From Membranipora membranacea (taxonomy: Eukaryota > Bryozoa > Gymnolaemata > Cheilostomatida > Membraniporidae): 64,000 nt of DNA. Shown piece by piece: positions 12,235-23,591 of this stretch. Location of the stretch: contig OU612066.1 in the NCBI GenBank assembly GCA_914767715.1, positions 2,301,001 to 2,365,000 on the forward strand, in the 5' to 3' direction. Position 1 is the stretch's first letter, and every line of letters starts with the position of its first letter. A model generated the notes under the pieces. The model saw only the letters and a list, made by a program, of their open reading frames with translations, did no database searches and was not told the DNA's origin. The position numbers were made by a program, and so were the translations under genes.

Positions 12235-12835
12235 GTGTGTTTCTCATACAAAATTCTTCTAATCTCATTTATAAACACAATTTTACTTGTGGCTTACAGT
12301 GGTAGGATTACTTACTGTTTAAGCCTTGATAATTGGTTTGAGTGAGCATTTAAAGGCAGGGCCACTGTGATAATGTCAAAGACCATAGAAGAACTAGAAA
12401 CACAGACCTGGGGACACTGGCAGCATTATTTTAAAATTATAATAATTAATCCTCTCATAAAAAAACAGAGATATTTACAGGTATAAGCGGCCAACATGAG
12501 AACAAAACTGAGACTTCCGCAGCAACAGAGAGCAAGGCTATTCAGAAAATATCAAGAGTAGCGCCCCATATTTATCTTGAATGTCTTAAAGCATAAGCCA
12601 TAGATCAATAAACTCACGTAATAATTCATAGCACATATATTTCAATAAAAAATCTGAGATGAATAATCTCCCAACCTTACATGTTTCAGTTTCAGCATAT
12701 TTTAAATAGAAGACTGATTGCCGTAGAGTGATCGTTGGACAGATAGTTTGAGTAAGAAAATCAATCAATTTCCAAAATGGAATACAAATTGATAGGCCTG
12801 TAAATCAAATATAAATTAAATGGTATTGACACATA

Positions 12836-13000
12836 TTGAGGGACAAAGGACAAATCTTGAGGGACATTGGACAATGTGGACGGACAAAGAACAAACGGAC
12901 AAAAAATGGACGGACATTGGATGGACAAAATCAAAAGATGGACAGGAATAGGCATGAAAATTTGCCCAATTTTGCCCATTGGACAAGCATGGATAGACAC
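12836..13000. repeat. GGAC-rich block related to 11,495-11,680
   Basis: Repeats of GGACAAA, ATGGACGGACA and GGGACATTGGACAA. It is about 1.3 kb from the first block and may form the other end of the same element, but I found neither matching termini nor a target duplication. Confidence 0.65.
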
Positions 13001-14949
13001 TCAGTGACTTATACTTCTCCCCAACTTTCCTTATTATCTCCCCCTACTTCAAACTTAATTTGCCTTCAACTCTTCAAAGACTCACGTAGCTTCCTATAAA
13101 CCTGCAACTATATATCTTTTGGTTATATCGTGTTATATCCCAAAACGTATAACACCAAAGTCTAATTTAGTTGTGCACTTGCACCCTGAGTGCGCTCGCA
13201 GCTTTGGTATGCGTGTTACGACTTGCGCAATCAGTGCAATGCGGTGGTGTAAGCAACCGAAGTATCTCAGACATCCATTGCATGTGTGCTGCAGTGATCC
13301 TTGCACAGGTTCGCCTGCGAAAACCTTTTACAACTTAGAAGCGGTCAAGCTCGTATCACGCTCTGCTCGCAACACCTAAGTATAAAGAGCAAGAACAAGT
13401 TCCCTGCCAGCTGATATCTCATGAGTACAATGAATTCCTCAGTGACTGAGAATAATTGAAATCTCTGATCTATTGCGCGCTTGCTGTTCAACGGATGGCC
13501 GCCGCTGTCAAGTGAGGGTCTTACATATTGATGCAAAAAGTGTACAAGCGGATGGGCTCCGAGCATCTGAGAGCTGAGCTGAGAGCTGAGAGCCCCTTGT
13601 TTCAGAAGCAGGCAGTCACGGTGACTTATGTCAATGTTGTCTATTTAGCAGGCAAAACTCTTGTTCGTTATTTGAATTAAACCAGGCAGATCGCGCCATA
13701 AACTAGGAAGGTACATACGCCAGGCCACCAACCACTGAATTAAGAAAGAGCTCTCAACCCGTCTGTCATAACAGTGATCCTACGGGGTGAGGTTTCCCGT
13801 ATTGGGTCAAATTAAGCCGCAGGCTCCACTCCTAGTGATGCCCTGCCGTCACTTCCTCAAAGTGTCAGCTTGGCATACTCCCCCTGGAGCCAAGCCTTTT
13901 TCCCATGTTGAATACTGCTGGCTAAGACAGCCAAATTGCCAAATTGTCAGTCCGCATTGTTTACGGTCAAAACTGACTGCGGCATCTAAGTGCCTTTGCA
14001 CCTCTTACTTTTGTTCTTAATTAATGCAAACAATTTTGGCAACACTTTCGCAGTGGAACATTTGCAGGCCTCCCTTGAATCTAACCTCTGCCTCTACCTG
14101 CCGCAGAGTGCAAATGCCTCCGGCAGTCTCCGTAATCATTGGCTCAAAATCCCCAAAACCGACAAAATGAGTACACGCCCATGTTCCATCATACCATGCT
14201 CAGCTGTTAACGCTGCTCACCCGTTCTGAGCAGTTCCATTTCCTCAGTTCAATTTTCTGCGATCACGTGGTAAGGTGCAACCAACGCACGGAGGCCGGAT
14301 GAAAAGTGACCGGTGCAGCCGTTTGTCTTTCTGTGTCTGCACTTCAACCTACAACCTTGCCACTAATTAAGAAAATCTGTCTGAGCCGTATGAACTTATT
14401 CAACATGTCTAAGCAGTTTCTTTTGTAGTAATATGTAAAAAACATCCTTCAAACTGAAAACTCTCAGGTTACAGCCAAGAGCCTTGTACAGTTGCAGAAT
14501 GGATACAAAGTCAGCAGTTTGTACTGTCTGCTAATCTTCATGGCGGATCGGTCAGTAGATACCGAACACATTTATAGTGGGTTGTCACCCTAAGTGACGG
14601 TGCAGCCGCTCTCCACCTTTGCTTATGTAGCACGGCCAGCACAGGGCGCACCAAGTGTGAGGTTGATGCTTATTGTTCTTATATGGTTCTGCTATATATG
14701 TTCCTAACTAGATTAGATACTCAAGTTGGTTTGCAGTGATTAATCCTTAAGAGTCTTAACTTAAGCAAAAAACGTACCCAATAAAAAGTATTTAATCTAG
14801 TAATAAAAATGGTCTATTCAGTCAAGTCAAAATGATAATTTGATAAGCTACAGCCTATATTGTTATTAAAAAGATGAAGGATTACGGAGTTAGTTGTAAT
14901 ATTTAGTCATACTTAGTAGTATTTTAGAGCGGAGGAAGCAATGTGTATA
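13001..14949. other. No gene recognised; G+C-richer stretch
   Basis: From about 13,170 to 14,640 the base composition is more balanced than nearby. Short ORFs at 13,787-14,020 and 13,990-14,229 (plus) are cysteine-rich by chance and match no family I know. Possibly an old transposon insertion. Confidence 0.3.
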
Positions 14950-15190
14950 AGTGAATGGCACTTTTTTCTGATTTTATTGATATTAGTGTAGGAGCTCAAC
15001 AAGGAACGAAACTGGGACCACTCCTGTGGCTTTATTATGTAAATGATGTTTTTGTTAATGATTTTAAAGTCGTAAAATATGCTGACGACACTACCTTTTA
15101 AAAGATAGGTGATGTGGCACCAGCTATAAATGCTGCAATTAATTGGGCTGAAAAAAAACCACATGAATCTAAATGCCGAAAAAAACAGAG
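14950..15190 (+). pseudogene. Scrap of non-LTR reverse transcriptase
   Basis: The plus strand reads ISVGAQQGTKLGPLLWLYYVNDV and then VVKYADDTTF at about 14,975-15,100: the PQGT-x-L-x-P motif followed by the catalytic YADD. The frame then hits a stop. The QGTKL-P-LWL-YVN pattern matches the fragment at 56,352-57,000 better than the other RTs here, so the two may be one family. Confidence 0.75.
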
Positions 15191-15533
15191 ATTATAAATG
15201 TTTTGATCAATCACCAGAGAGGATGTTGTAAATAGGTAGAGTAGAGTTCATTATTTTTGTGAACTTGAGATGATATTCAGCATTGGTTGAGATAAATTCA
15301 TGTTGCCTTTAGATTTGATCATTTGCGCTGCCCTTCGTCAAAGAGGCAATTGGGTTAAAGTTCGTAATTGGTTTTTTGTCAAAAAATGATAATGAAGGCA
15401 AATAAAATTTTGATCGTAATTTTTTATTTTGTTTTTATCTGGATCATGATGATACCTGGCGAGTAGAGAGTTGGGATTCCCAAGGTACCCCTGAAAATAG
15501 ATTATTCAATTTGGATCACTCTACGCCAAAGTT

Positions 15534-15604
15534 AGCACGGACTTAAACCGAAATGCCTTTTAATTTGCATTTTTTAAAAGGCATTTCTGTTAAAGTTCGT
15601 GGAC
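15534..15604. repeat. Imperfect palindrome with ~28-bp arms
   Basis: One arm reads CACGGACTTAAACCGAAATG and continues CCTTTTAA. The other is the complement of CACGAACTTTAACAGAAATG continuing CCTTTTAA. About 12 bp separate the arms. It resembles the tip of a foldback element or a short MITE. Confidence 0.65.
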
Positions 15605-16337
15605 TTTAACCAAAATGCTCTTCAAAATGACCGACCGTAATTAAACCTCACTGTTGTGCTGTCATAACGAATCTTAATTCAGAGGCGCCAAGGCTGTGGC
15701 AATTGATTAATAACAAACTCACTGCCTAGCACCCCTGGGCAAAGATTCTGGCGTTGGAAGAGAACACCCCACACTCTCCTGAGTGTGTATTTCCGGTTCT
15801 ATCAAGATGAGACGATTGTTGATTATTGATGTTTTTTAGATTCCTGTATTGTATCGCTCTAAAAATTGGGCAAAGCCGCCCCGAAAATGAATAAATCATT
15901 CAAAAATATGGCAAAATCCGCCGAAAAAAGGAAAATAAATAGGACAAAAAGGGAAATAAATAGGGAAAAAGGGAAAGATTTCTGCACGTCTGTGCAAAAA
16001 AAATGGCAAAACCGCCCACGAAAAAGAGGCAAAACAAGCAACAACACAGCAGAACTTTTACATGTGTCGTCCCCAGATCTCGGCGAACTTCATCTCATAT
16101 CTTGGACAAAGGTGACACCGCATCGCTACACTGCAACAAAACCGGAGTTTCAGTCGGGATTGACTTACAGTGTCAATCCAGAAGCCCCGGCCTGTTCATC
16201 ATTAGCTGGCGCCTGAGGTGTGCTAGGGACCAAGGTACTGACGTACCTGAAGTACAGCTCAGCGTTGCTCCTGTTACGGAGCAACGGTACGAGGGAAGAA
16301 CTATCTAGATAAGTCTTCCGGTCCAGGCTGAGCTGAT

Positions 16338-18975
16338 TCAGGTACGCCCTGGGGGTTTACCCAAGCTGTACTGGCCACCAACACACCGCCAGTCAACCTG
16401 CCTCAGGGGACCAAGGCAACCTTCACTCCACTGCAACTCAACAGCCCCACCTACATTCACAGCTCTGATGCAGTGCATTGATGAAATCCCTTTAAGGCTG
16501 TTCGTCTTAAAAGCACTAGTTGCTACCTGCTTCCAGTCTGAAAAGTCTCTGAAGCTCAGCTCATCAACGATGTACTGGGCCCCAGATTTCTTTGCAGACT
16601 GGAAGACCTGGACCCAATCACCTGGCGTGCCGATCTCTGCATGCACATCCATGGGACTGTGCCCAGTCTCGAAAAATTTCAACTCTACTATCTAGCCAGG
16701 TCGGCTGTTGTGGGCAAGATGGATCAAAGCAGCCACAACAGCTCTGTTTTTATTTTGACCTGGACAGCCATCACTGTAGAAAACTACGTGACGACTGTCT
16801 GCCAGAAAGGTCGAGAATAATTTCTTCAAGCTGGTAGCAATCTCGTTGCTACCTCTTCCGCCTTCGACCTGGCTCCAACACATGCAGTAGCCCTGCTGTG
16901 TGTTCTTCACAAAAAAACAAAGATTGTAAAGCACCATTCGAGACTTGTAAAATGTTTGCTTGCTGGACCTCAGCTTAGGGAATGGTACATTTGCTGTAGG
17001 TCGAAGCTTACCACTGTCTTTGGGTCATCTACAACATCCAGCTGCCTGCTGAGGTAAGCCTTGTCCCTACTTATAATGTGTGCTTTGTATTTACTCGTCT
17101 CCTCCTCACTTGGGTCCCTTTGGTTGATGTACATTACACACTGGTCACAGCTGGAAGAAGCAATAACAAAGTTCAGTTATCTGGAAGGAAAGAACCATGA
17201 ACACTCAAAGTCTTCAATTGGATAACCAACACAAAACATGGAACGCAAAATAATCTAGGAGGGTTGCCAAGCAATGGAAGATGTTCAACTCACTTTTTGG
17301 CTTGTGGGTACCGAGATTGTAATTGGTTCCACAGAAAGTATAAAACCAGGTGTGGCTGGGCTTCTTTTCATCTTCAGACACACTCTTCAAAAACTCTCTA
17401 TAGAGGTCCGCCAGGTGAACTCCAGCAGGGAGATATTGCCTTCTGCTGGAAGTGCGGCAGTAATGGCTCCGAATCACCTGGCTTGCCTCTATCACCAGCC
17501 GGGCCTTGTCCTCAACGTCTGTCTCTGTTAACTTGTTGCTGGGAGTGCCCCTGTAAACTCGCTTCTCCTTCACCCCATTCACACTTCTTCTTTTGCTATT
17601 AAGATAAAATAAAATCGAATTGAATGCAGTGATAGTGAACAAACAGACAGGAAGTCATGAACCATTACCCTTCTATCAAAAACTAAATGGCACAAATCTC
17701 GGTTAGAGAGAGTTATTATTAAATCAAACTCACTGTCTTGTAGTTGAGGGCCAGGGTGCCGCACCACATCTCAACACACAACCGCACATCCTGGCTCCCA
17801 TCCAGAGGGGGGTAGTAGCGCGCACTCTTTGTGCGAGTGCGTCTCTTCTCCTCTGGGACACCAGGCCTTTTCCGATATCGTTTCACTTCATCCTGAAATA
17901 GAATGTGAAAGGTGAAAGTTACAACCAATACCTTTATGGCCACAGTAAACACAATTTGTCATTTTTAAGGCAATAGTAGAAAGCAAGCAATGCAGCACAG
18001 CATGAGAGTCAATCTAGATCAATAACAATAACTTACTTCCTTGATATTGCTGGCATACCAGTTCCACCTGCGCAGCTCAGAGCTGATGTCATTCCTGACA
18101 GTCTTGAAGATGGCCTGTCTTTGCTCCTGGGAGAGTAGGTAGCATTGGAAGAATCCACTGTCTGCGGTGTGTTGGCACCTGTCACCAATGAGGACACCAG
18201 CTGCTGTCTGGTGCCTCACACTCCTCTTCGTCCTCTGCCTATCCGGAACGTTCCTCAAGTTGAGGCGGGAACTATGGCCTCCATCAGTGTCTACAGCAAA
18301 AATGGTACACAGTTTTCAATCACAGTAAGCAGTACTTCAGCTATTAGTGGAACATAGTAGAAGATCAGTCAAGACAAAGGCCAACCAATAATGCATTGCT
18401 AGAGAAGTCATTGGTTGACACTCACCTCCAAGAGTTTCCATGGCTGGATCTGGAATTTCACTGATTTCGGCCAGGTCCCCGTCATCCTCATCAGCCTCAA
18501 GTAGAGCCTACTCCAGGTCAAAATGAGGGTCATCATCAGTATCATCAGAGTCATCTAGGAACAACAAAATGAGGGATATTGACAAATTATAACAGCAAGT
18601 ACCGGGTAGAATAATCAATCCTGGTAAACGATACAACAGAAATATGTCAATCAAGAGCTTACTTACCAGTGCCTTGATTTCTCTGGAGACGCACCACGAG
18701 CTCGTCTCTGGGCGTACTAAATCTGGGTGGAATGGCTTGTTCTTGGGTAGTTTCTTGGGACTGAGTCTGTCTGCCCCAGGCTCCTGATGACGATGAAACA
18801 GCTTCTAAAACACACATGCATCGAACATCATTAACACCAGCAACTTAAAAGCTCCACGTGCACTCATCAAATTCACAGATTTGCATTCAACATAGTACTG
18901 AAGGAATCAACTTACTATTTCGGCGTCGTCTCAGCCCACAAGTGCACCTTCTTTGCATGCAAAAGCACCCATTTT
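16338..18975 (-). pseudogene. Multi-exon DUF7869-like gene, decayed
   Basis: Exons read by splice signals and phase: ~18,970-18,916 (Cys/Arg-rich, CFCMQRRCTCGLRRRR), 18,804-18,667, 18,554-18,426 (acidic), 18,290-18,037, 17,892-17,734, then 17,590-17,290, 17,160-16,690 and 16,682-16,338. Phases agree across the first five. The core has the landmarks of the DUF7869 group, whose function is unknown: SCDQC; DLQQ followed by a FYKS-R-LYN segment; FYSDGCPGQNKN; then FETGHSPMDVH and DWVQVFQSAKK. Such proteins are widespread in invertebrates and may derive from transposons. Damage: an in-frame TAG at 18,508-18,510, a frameshift between DLQQ and the FYKS segment (~16,970-17,010), and a phase misfit before 17,590. 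I therefore call it a pseudogene, although sequencing error could account for one of these. Confidence 0.65.
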
Positions 18976-18998
18976 TATTACAATAAGATTAGCACACA

Positions 18999-19901
18999 GT
19001 GAATACAAAGTATAACAATAAAACTCGTAGTACAGAGAAGACGTTGAAGAAGGATGACTCGTGGGCTAGGATATACTCGGAGCAGATAGCGGATATGGTA
19101 AGTAGAAAGGTTGCGCGGAAGCTAACTCATGAGGAGATCGAATCTTGGAAAGGACCAGTCTTCTACATCTCACATCTGGCAGTACAGAATCCAAAGTCCA
19201 GTTCTACACCAGTAAGGATTGTCTTCAATTCAAGTCAGCTGTTTAAGGGTGTATCACTTAACTCTTTCTTGGCCAAAGGACCAGATTCCTACTTGAAAGA
19301 CTTACTAGGTGTTCTACTTAGATGGAGAGAAGGTTCTCAGGTGCTAGTGGGAGATATAAAGAAAATGTACATCTCAATCTTCATAGAACCAACTGAACAA
19401 CACTGTCATCGTTTTTTGTGGCGTGACATAGAAGACAGAGATCCGGACGTCTACATCATTCAACGGGTGAACATGGGTGATAGACCAGCGGCAGCAATTA
19501 GCTCTGAAGCGATTTATAAGACTGCCGATATGTGTCAAGATGATATGCTAGAGGTTTCCAAACTTCTAAAGCATTCCACCTATGTAGATGATATTGTACA
19601 CTCGGTAAATTCTGCAGAGGAAGCAAGAAACCTAGCCCGCCAGACTACAAATGTACTGAAAGATGCAGGATTTACTATCAAACACTGGCTCTTCATTGGA
19701 GAATCCTCCCCTAGGGTGGACCTGGATACTCCTCCACCTATAAGCCACTCTTCAAAACTTCAGATACTGGGCATAACTTGGTGCTCCATAACAGATAATA
19801 TCACTTTCTCTCCTAAGATTAACTTTTCTACAAAGAAGAAAGGAATCTACACTCAACCCAACCTGACTAAGGAACAGATACCTAGACTGAAGGCGAATTA
19901 A
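18999..19901 (+). pseudogene. BEL/Pao LTR-retrotransposon reverse transcriptase fragment
   Basis: A 300-codon open stretch has RT features of the BEL/Pao superfamily: a VYYISH-like segment (VFYISHLAV), PVRIVFNSS, a VGDIKKMY segment where the first catalytic Asp is expected, MGDRPAA and the catalytic YVDDI near residue 190. It starts within the RT upstream region and stops soon after the palm. Gag, protease, RNase H and integrase are missing and no LTRs are seen. It lies directly upstream of the DUF7869-like gene in opposite orientation. It is a remnant, not an active element. Confidence 0.85.
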
Positions 19902-20169
19902 TAGCAAATAAAGAGGCAATAAATAGGGAATAAATAAGGGCGTATAAGGAGAATAAATAGGAGGAATGTAAATATCACAGAGTTGCACAAATATCACAGT
20001 AAGGTTGTAAATGAAATATTAAAGGTAAATTTTTGGCTTTTTACGTTACGTCATACTTACCTTTGCCAGGTGTGTTTTCCCATTTGCCGCGTAATTGATT
20101 AATTAATCAATAAGTAATTGATTGGACAGATGACATAGAGTTAACAACACATCATCATGCTGAGTACAG

Positions 20170-20745
20170 ACATTCCAATAATGATTCTGCTGGAACTCTG
20201 ACCTCAAATTACATTTGGGGGAAACAACTCCCCCTACATATCTCCCCATTCAATAATCTATAATAAGACTGCATCAGAAGTGGCGTAGCGTCAACAAAAA
20301 AGCAGTGGCTGGAAGTTTTAAATGGGCTAGCATCGTTTAAAAGGGAATTTGGTTAAAGTCCAATGACTTTCTATGTGTCCAATCTTGATTCTGCTGGAAC
20401 TCCGACCTAAAATTACATTCGGGGGAGATAGCTCCCACTACATGTCTTTCCATTCAATAATCTATAATTAGACTGCATGAGAAGTGGCGTAGCGTCAACA
20501 AAAAAGCAGTGGCTGGAAGTTTTAAATGGGCTACGCATTGTTTAAAAGGGAATTTGGTTAAAGTCCAATGACTTTCTATGTGTCCAATCTTGATTCTGCT
20601 GGAACTCCGACCTAAAATTACATTCGGGGGAGATAGCTCCCACTACATGTCTTTCCATTCAATAATCTATAATTAGACTGCATGAGAAGTGGCGTAGCGT
20701 CAACAAAAAAGCAGTGGCTGGAAGTTTTAAATGGGCTACATTCGG
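20170..20745. repeat. Tandem repeat, ~204-bp unit, 2.8 copies
   Basis: The landmark CTGCTGGAACTC recurs at 20,188, 20,391 and 20,596. Copies 2 and 3 are almost identical and copy 1 is more diverged. Each unit holds GTGGCGTAGCGTCAAC and CCAATGACTTTCTATGTG. No coding potential is seen. Confidence 0.9.
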
Positions 20746-20799
20746 GCTAAAAAATAATCATGATGATGATTATTTGATAGGTTAACATGTCCGGTGTAG

Positions 20800-20935
20800 A
20801 GTTTAGGTTAGGTTTAGATTTAGGCTTTGATTTAGGTATTGATTTAGGTATTGATTTAGGTTTTGATTTAGGTTTTGATTTAGGTTTTGATTTTGATTTA
20901 GGTTTTGATATAGGTTTTGATTTAATTTAGGATTG
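20800..20935. repeat. 12-bp tandem repeat (GATTTAGGTTTT)n
   Basis: About ten imperfect 12-bp units of GATTTAGGTTTT with 6-bp slippage variants. Confidence 0.9.
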
Positions 20936-21452
20936 TTGTTAATGCCTCATAAATAATGTTCGTTTTTTTTGTGGTGTGATTATTTTGATTAGTCGGTCAA
21001 GATACAATTGAATGTTTGAATTAGATCTGACAGTAAAGAAAATTTAATAAATTATATAGTTTCATAGTAATAGAGATAGTAATTAAGTGTAATGCGGCAA
21101 CACAAATTACGCAGTACAATGGTTGAGTGTAGATTAAAGTTTCCTAGCTTGCTCCTATGTTAAACAACAGGTCTTTGAGTTTATTTTTAAGGTGTGGACA
21201 GAGTAATTAGTTAATGTATGTAAATGTTAGTATAATAATGCATTTGGAAGTGTGTCACAATTCCGGTGTTGTCTTGTATTATGAGGGTTACTTACCCTTT
21301 GTTGCCAGGCCCATAAGCTGCGTCGTAAAGGCTCAAAACTTTTAGAGATTTTATAAGAAATAGGGGCTCCGGTGCAGTGCCTGTGAAACAATACACAAAA
21401 AAACAAGCAAATGGAGAATTATCCCTAATTTTCGTCATTAGGGCTAGGCAAA

Positions 21453-21890
21453 GTTCAGATTTAGGCAAATTTTTTTGAGTTTAACGATGGATTGGCTTTA
21501 TGCACTTTTCCTGGCGAAGTGATGGTTGTGGAGATGATGATATGAAAACAATTAATTAAAGAAGTGCAGCTTCGGTTGTCAGTGCTAGACGGAGTTCAAA
21601 TTTAGGCAGTTATGTATATGTTGCTGACTTTGACAATGCGTTGGCTTTATGCACTTTCCCCGGCGAAATGATGGTGGATGATGATTTGGAAATAATTGAT
21701 TGAAGAAGTGCACAACTTGTCGTAAGCGCCAGGCAGCGTTCAAATTTAGGCAGTTTTGCTAAAGTTAACAATGCAGTGGTTGAGGGGGCTTTGTCCCTGC
21801 AAGCTTTAGTTGAGGAAATGATTGTATGGAAGATAAGTATTTAAAAAGCGCCCCATCTTTTTGGAGTTGTCCTCTCATTTTGGAAGCCGC
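21453..21890. repeat. Degenerate tandem repeat, ~143-bp unit, three copies
   Basis: GTTCA(G/A)ATTTAGGCA recurs at 21,453, 21,594 and 21,738. Each is followed by an ACAATG-x-x-x-TGG segment, and the first two share GGCTTTATGCACTTT, an AATTGATT block and GAAGTGCA. Copies 1 and 2 are closest, and copy 3 diverges after the first 50 bp. Confidence 0.8.
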
Positions 21891-22370
21891 AAAAAATATT
21901 TGCTCTGAAAGAAAATTCAAAATTGTTAAAAAATTTCTGCTTAAATCTTGTCTCATCTTGCCAATTCTAATTGATCAGTTGAGTCAGGATAGTCAGTATT
22001 ATCCACATTGAGCTCTTAATAGTCATCATTTATCATGTCGTATATCCCTTCCTCTGCAGCTAAACCTGATCGTATTTGATGCTTATTCTCATGTTCTTTT
22101 GATGCACTTCCTGAAAGTGTAAATTTAATCACCTTATAGTAACATATAGTTGTAGAACACTTGAAGGGGCTCATTCACTAAATTTGATCTAACATTCAAA
22201 CTGTCCATGCCGTGTAGACTATCTATAATTGGCCTTGAATTGCATACTGTATCTTCCTCTTCAATACATCTGGGATAGAAGTGTACCCCACAAGAGTGGA
22301 ATATGTGAAGGAAATCAGCCATGGTAATATGGCAGATGTTTAGACAAGGATATGAGCCCAGATGATCACC

Positions 22371-22625
22371 AGGAGTAGGAGGTAGCTCAGTTGGTTAGAG
22401 CGCCGTCCCTTCAGCATGCAAATGTTGAAGGTCGTGGGTTCGAATCCCACTGAAGTCTACTGACTGCTGGGGCTTGGTTGGACCCCCAGGTGTGCTCCGA
22501 CCTGCCTGCAAACTGAGAGCAAATGGGCGCAGATATTGCAGCCTAGCCCCTAAGGCAACTAGTATTTCGCCGCCCATGCTTCGGGATGTGGCGTGTGATA
22601 TGTCATCTGATTTTTTTTAATCAAC
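22371..22625 (+). mobile_element. tRNA-derived SINE
   Basis: The head at 22,377-22,455 is tRNA-like: box A TAGCTCAGTTGG, a plausible anticodon-arm region, and a canonical box B GGTTCGAATCC at about 22,437. The 5' and 3' arms do not pair as an acceptor stem, so it is not a tRNA gene. A 150-bp unrelated body follows and ends in a run of T and TTTTAATC. The architecture (Pol III head, unique body, simple tail) is that of a SINE. An ORF on the opposite strand here is incidental. Confidence 0.75.
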
Positions 22626-23591
22626 CTGATTGAAGAGTAATAGTTCTTTTTAACAAAGCATACAATAAGTGTCATCGTGATGTTTAACAGGGAAACAAAT
22701 TTGAGATCATCTGAAGCTTGGTTTTGAAATTACCTCCCAGTTCACCTGCACCTACAGGTATAAAAATAGATGGAAGGAAGCTTGTGGCGTTCAGAGAATT
22801 TTAATACACAACTTCTGTGTCAAATGAGCAGGTGGTTGTTAGTCTCATACAGCTGTTTAGTTAATTATGGAATTAAAAATAATATCTAGACAGGGATTAT
22901 ATCTTCAGCTACACTGAGCTACCTTTTTCGAATTGAAGTACGAGTATGTTTCTATTCATATGCGCAAAACTTGATTGTTTATAAATAATTTGTACGATCG
23001 AAGATGATCCGTTATTCAAACTTCTCTATGCTGGGATTTAGAACAAGTTTACAGATTTCTGAAAACGACCGATTAATAGATTAAATTTAATGTTGAATAA
23101 TTATCAAAATCATTTAAGTATGGTTCAGCACACAAATTATATGCAGGAGGTTTAATTGTTAGCAACATTTTTTATACATTTGGAAGGTAATCTATTATGC
23201 GAAATAGTAAATTTTCTTCTTTTGTGATATATCACTGGTGTTGTGGGTGAAGACTTCTAGGCTTGGGGGGGGGGTTCAAATTTACCTCAATTTTAATGAC
23301 AGTTCAAGGAATAAAATCTTATGAGTTCCTACCACTTTCTGGAGTATTTGGGAGAACTCTATCGCTTTGTCTCATTGTTGAATGTTCTCTTTTTCTGTAT
23401 TTTCTGTGAACAAAAATGATTCTGATTGGTGGGTTTGAATGACATAGATAATTTTGACAGACTGGTTTGGAACCTGGAATATGAAGTGCAAGCTTTTTAC
23501 TTTTAAAACTGAAGGTTGTAACGTGCAGCTCAGGTTTTATTTATATATTAAAATCAAAATTACACAAAGCATAATTATACAAATACTGTTG
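22626..23591. other. No gene seen
   Basis: Non-coding AT-rich DNA with a run of G at about 23,265-23,275. Confidence 0.35.

Noticed and set aside
11495-13010. A second hAT element bounded by the GGAC blocks
   Set aside because: CAGAGGTG near 11,495 and CACTGAGTG near 13,005 are only weakly alike, and the 8-bp flanks do not match.
22377-22455. Functional tRNA gene
   Set aside because: Good A and B boxes but no closed acceptor stem, and a SINE body follows directly.
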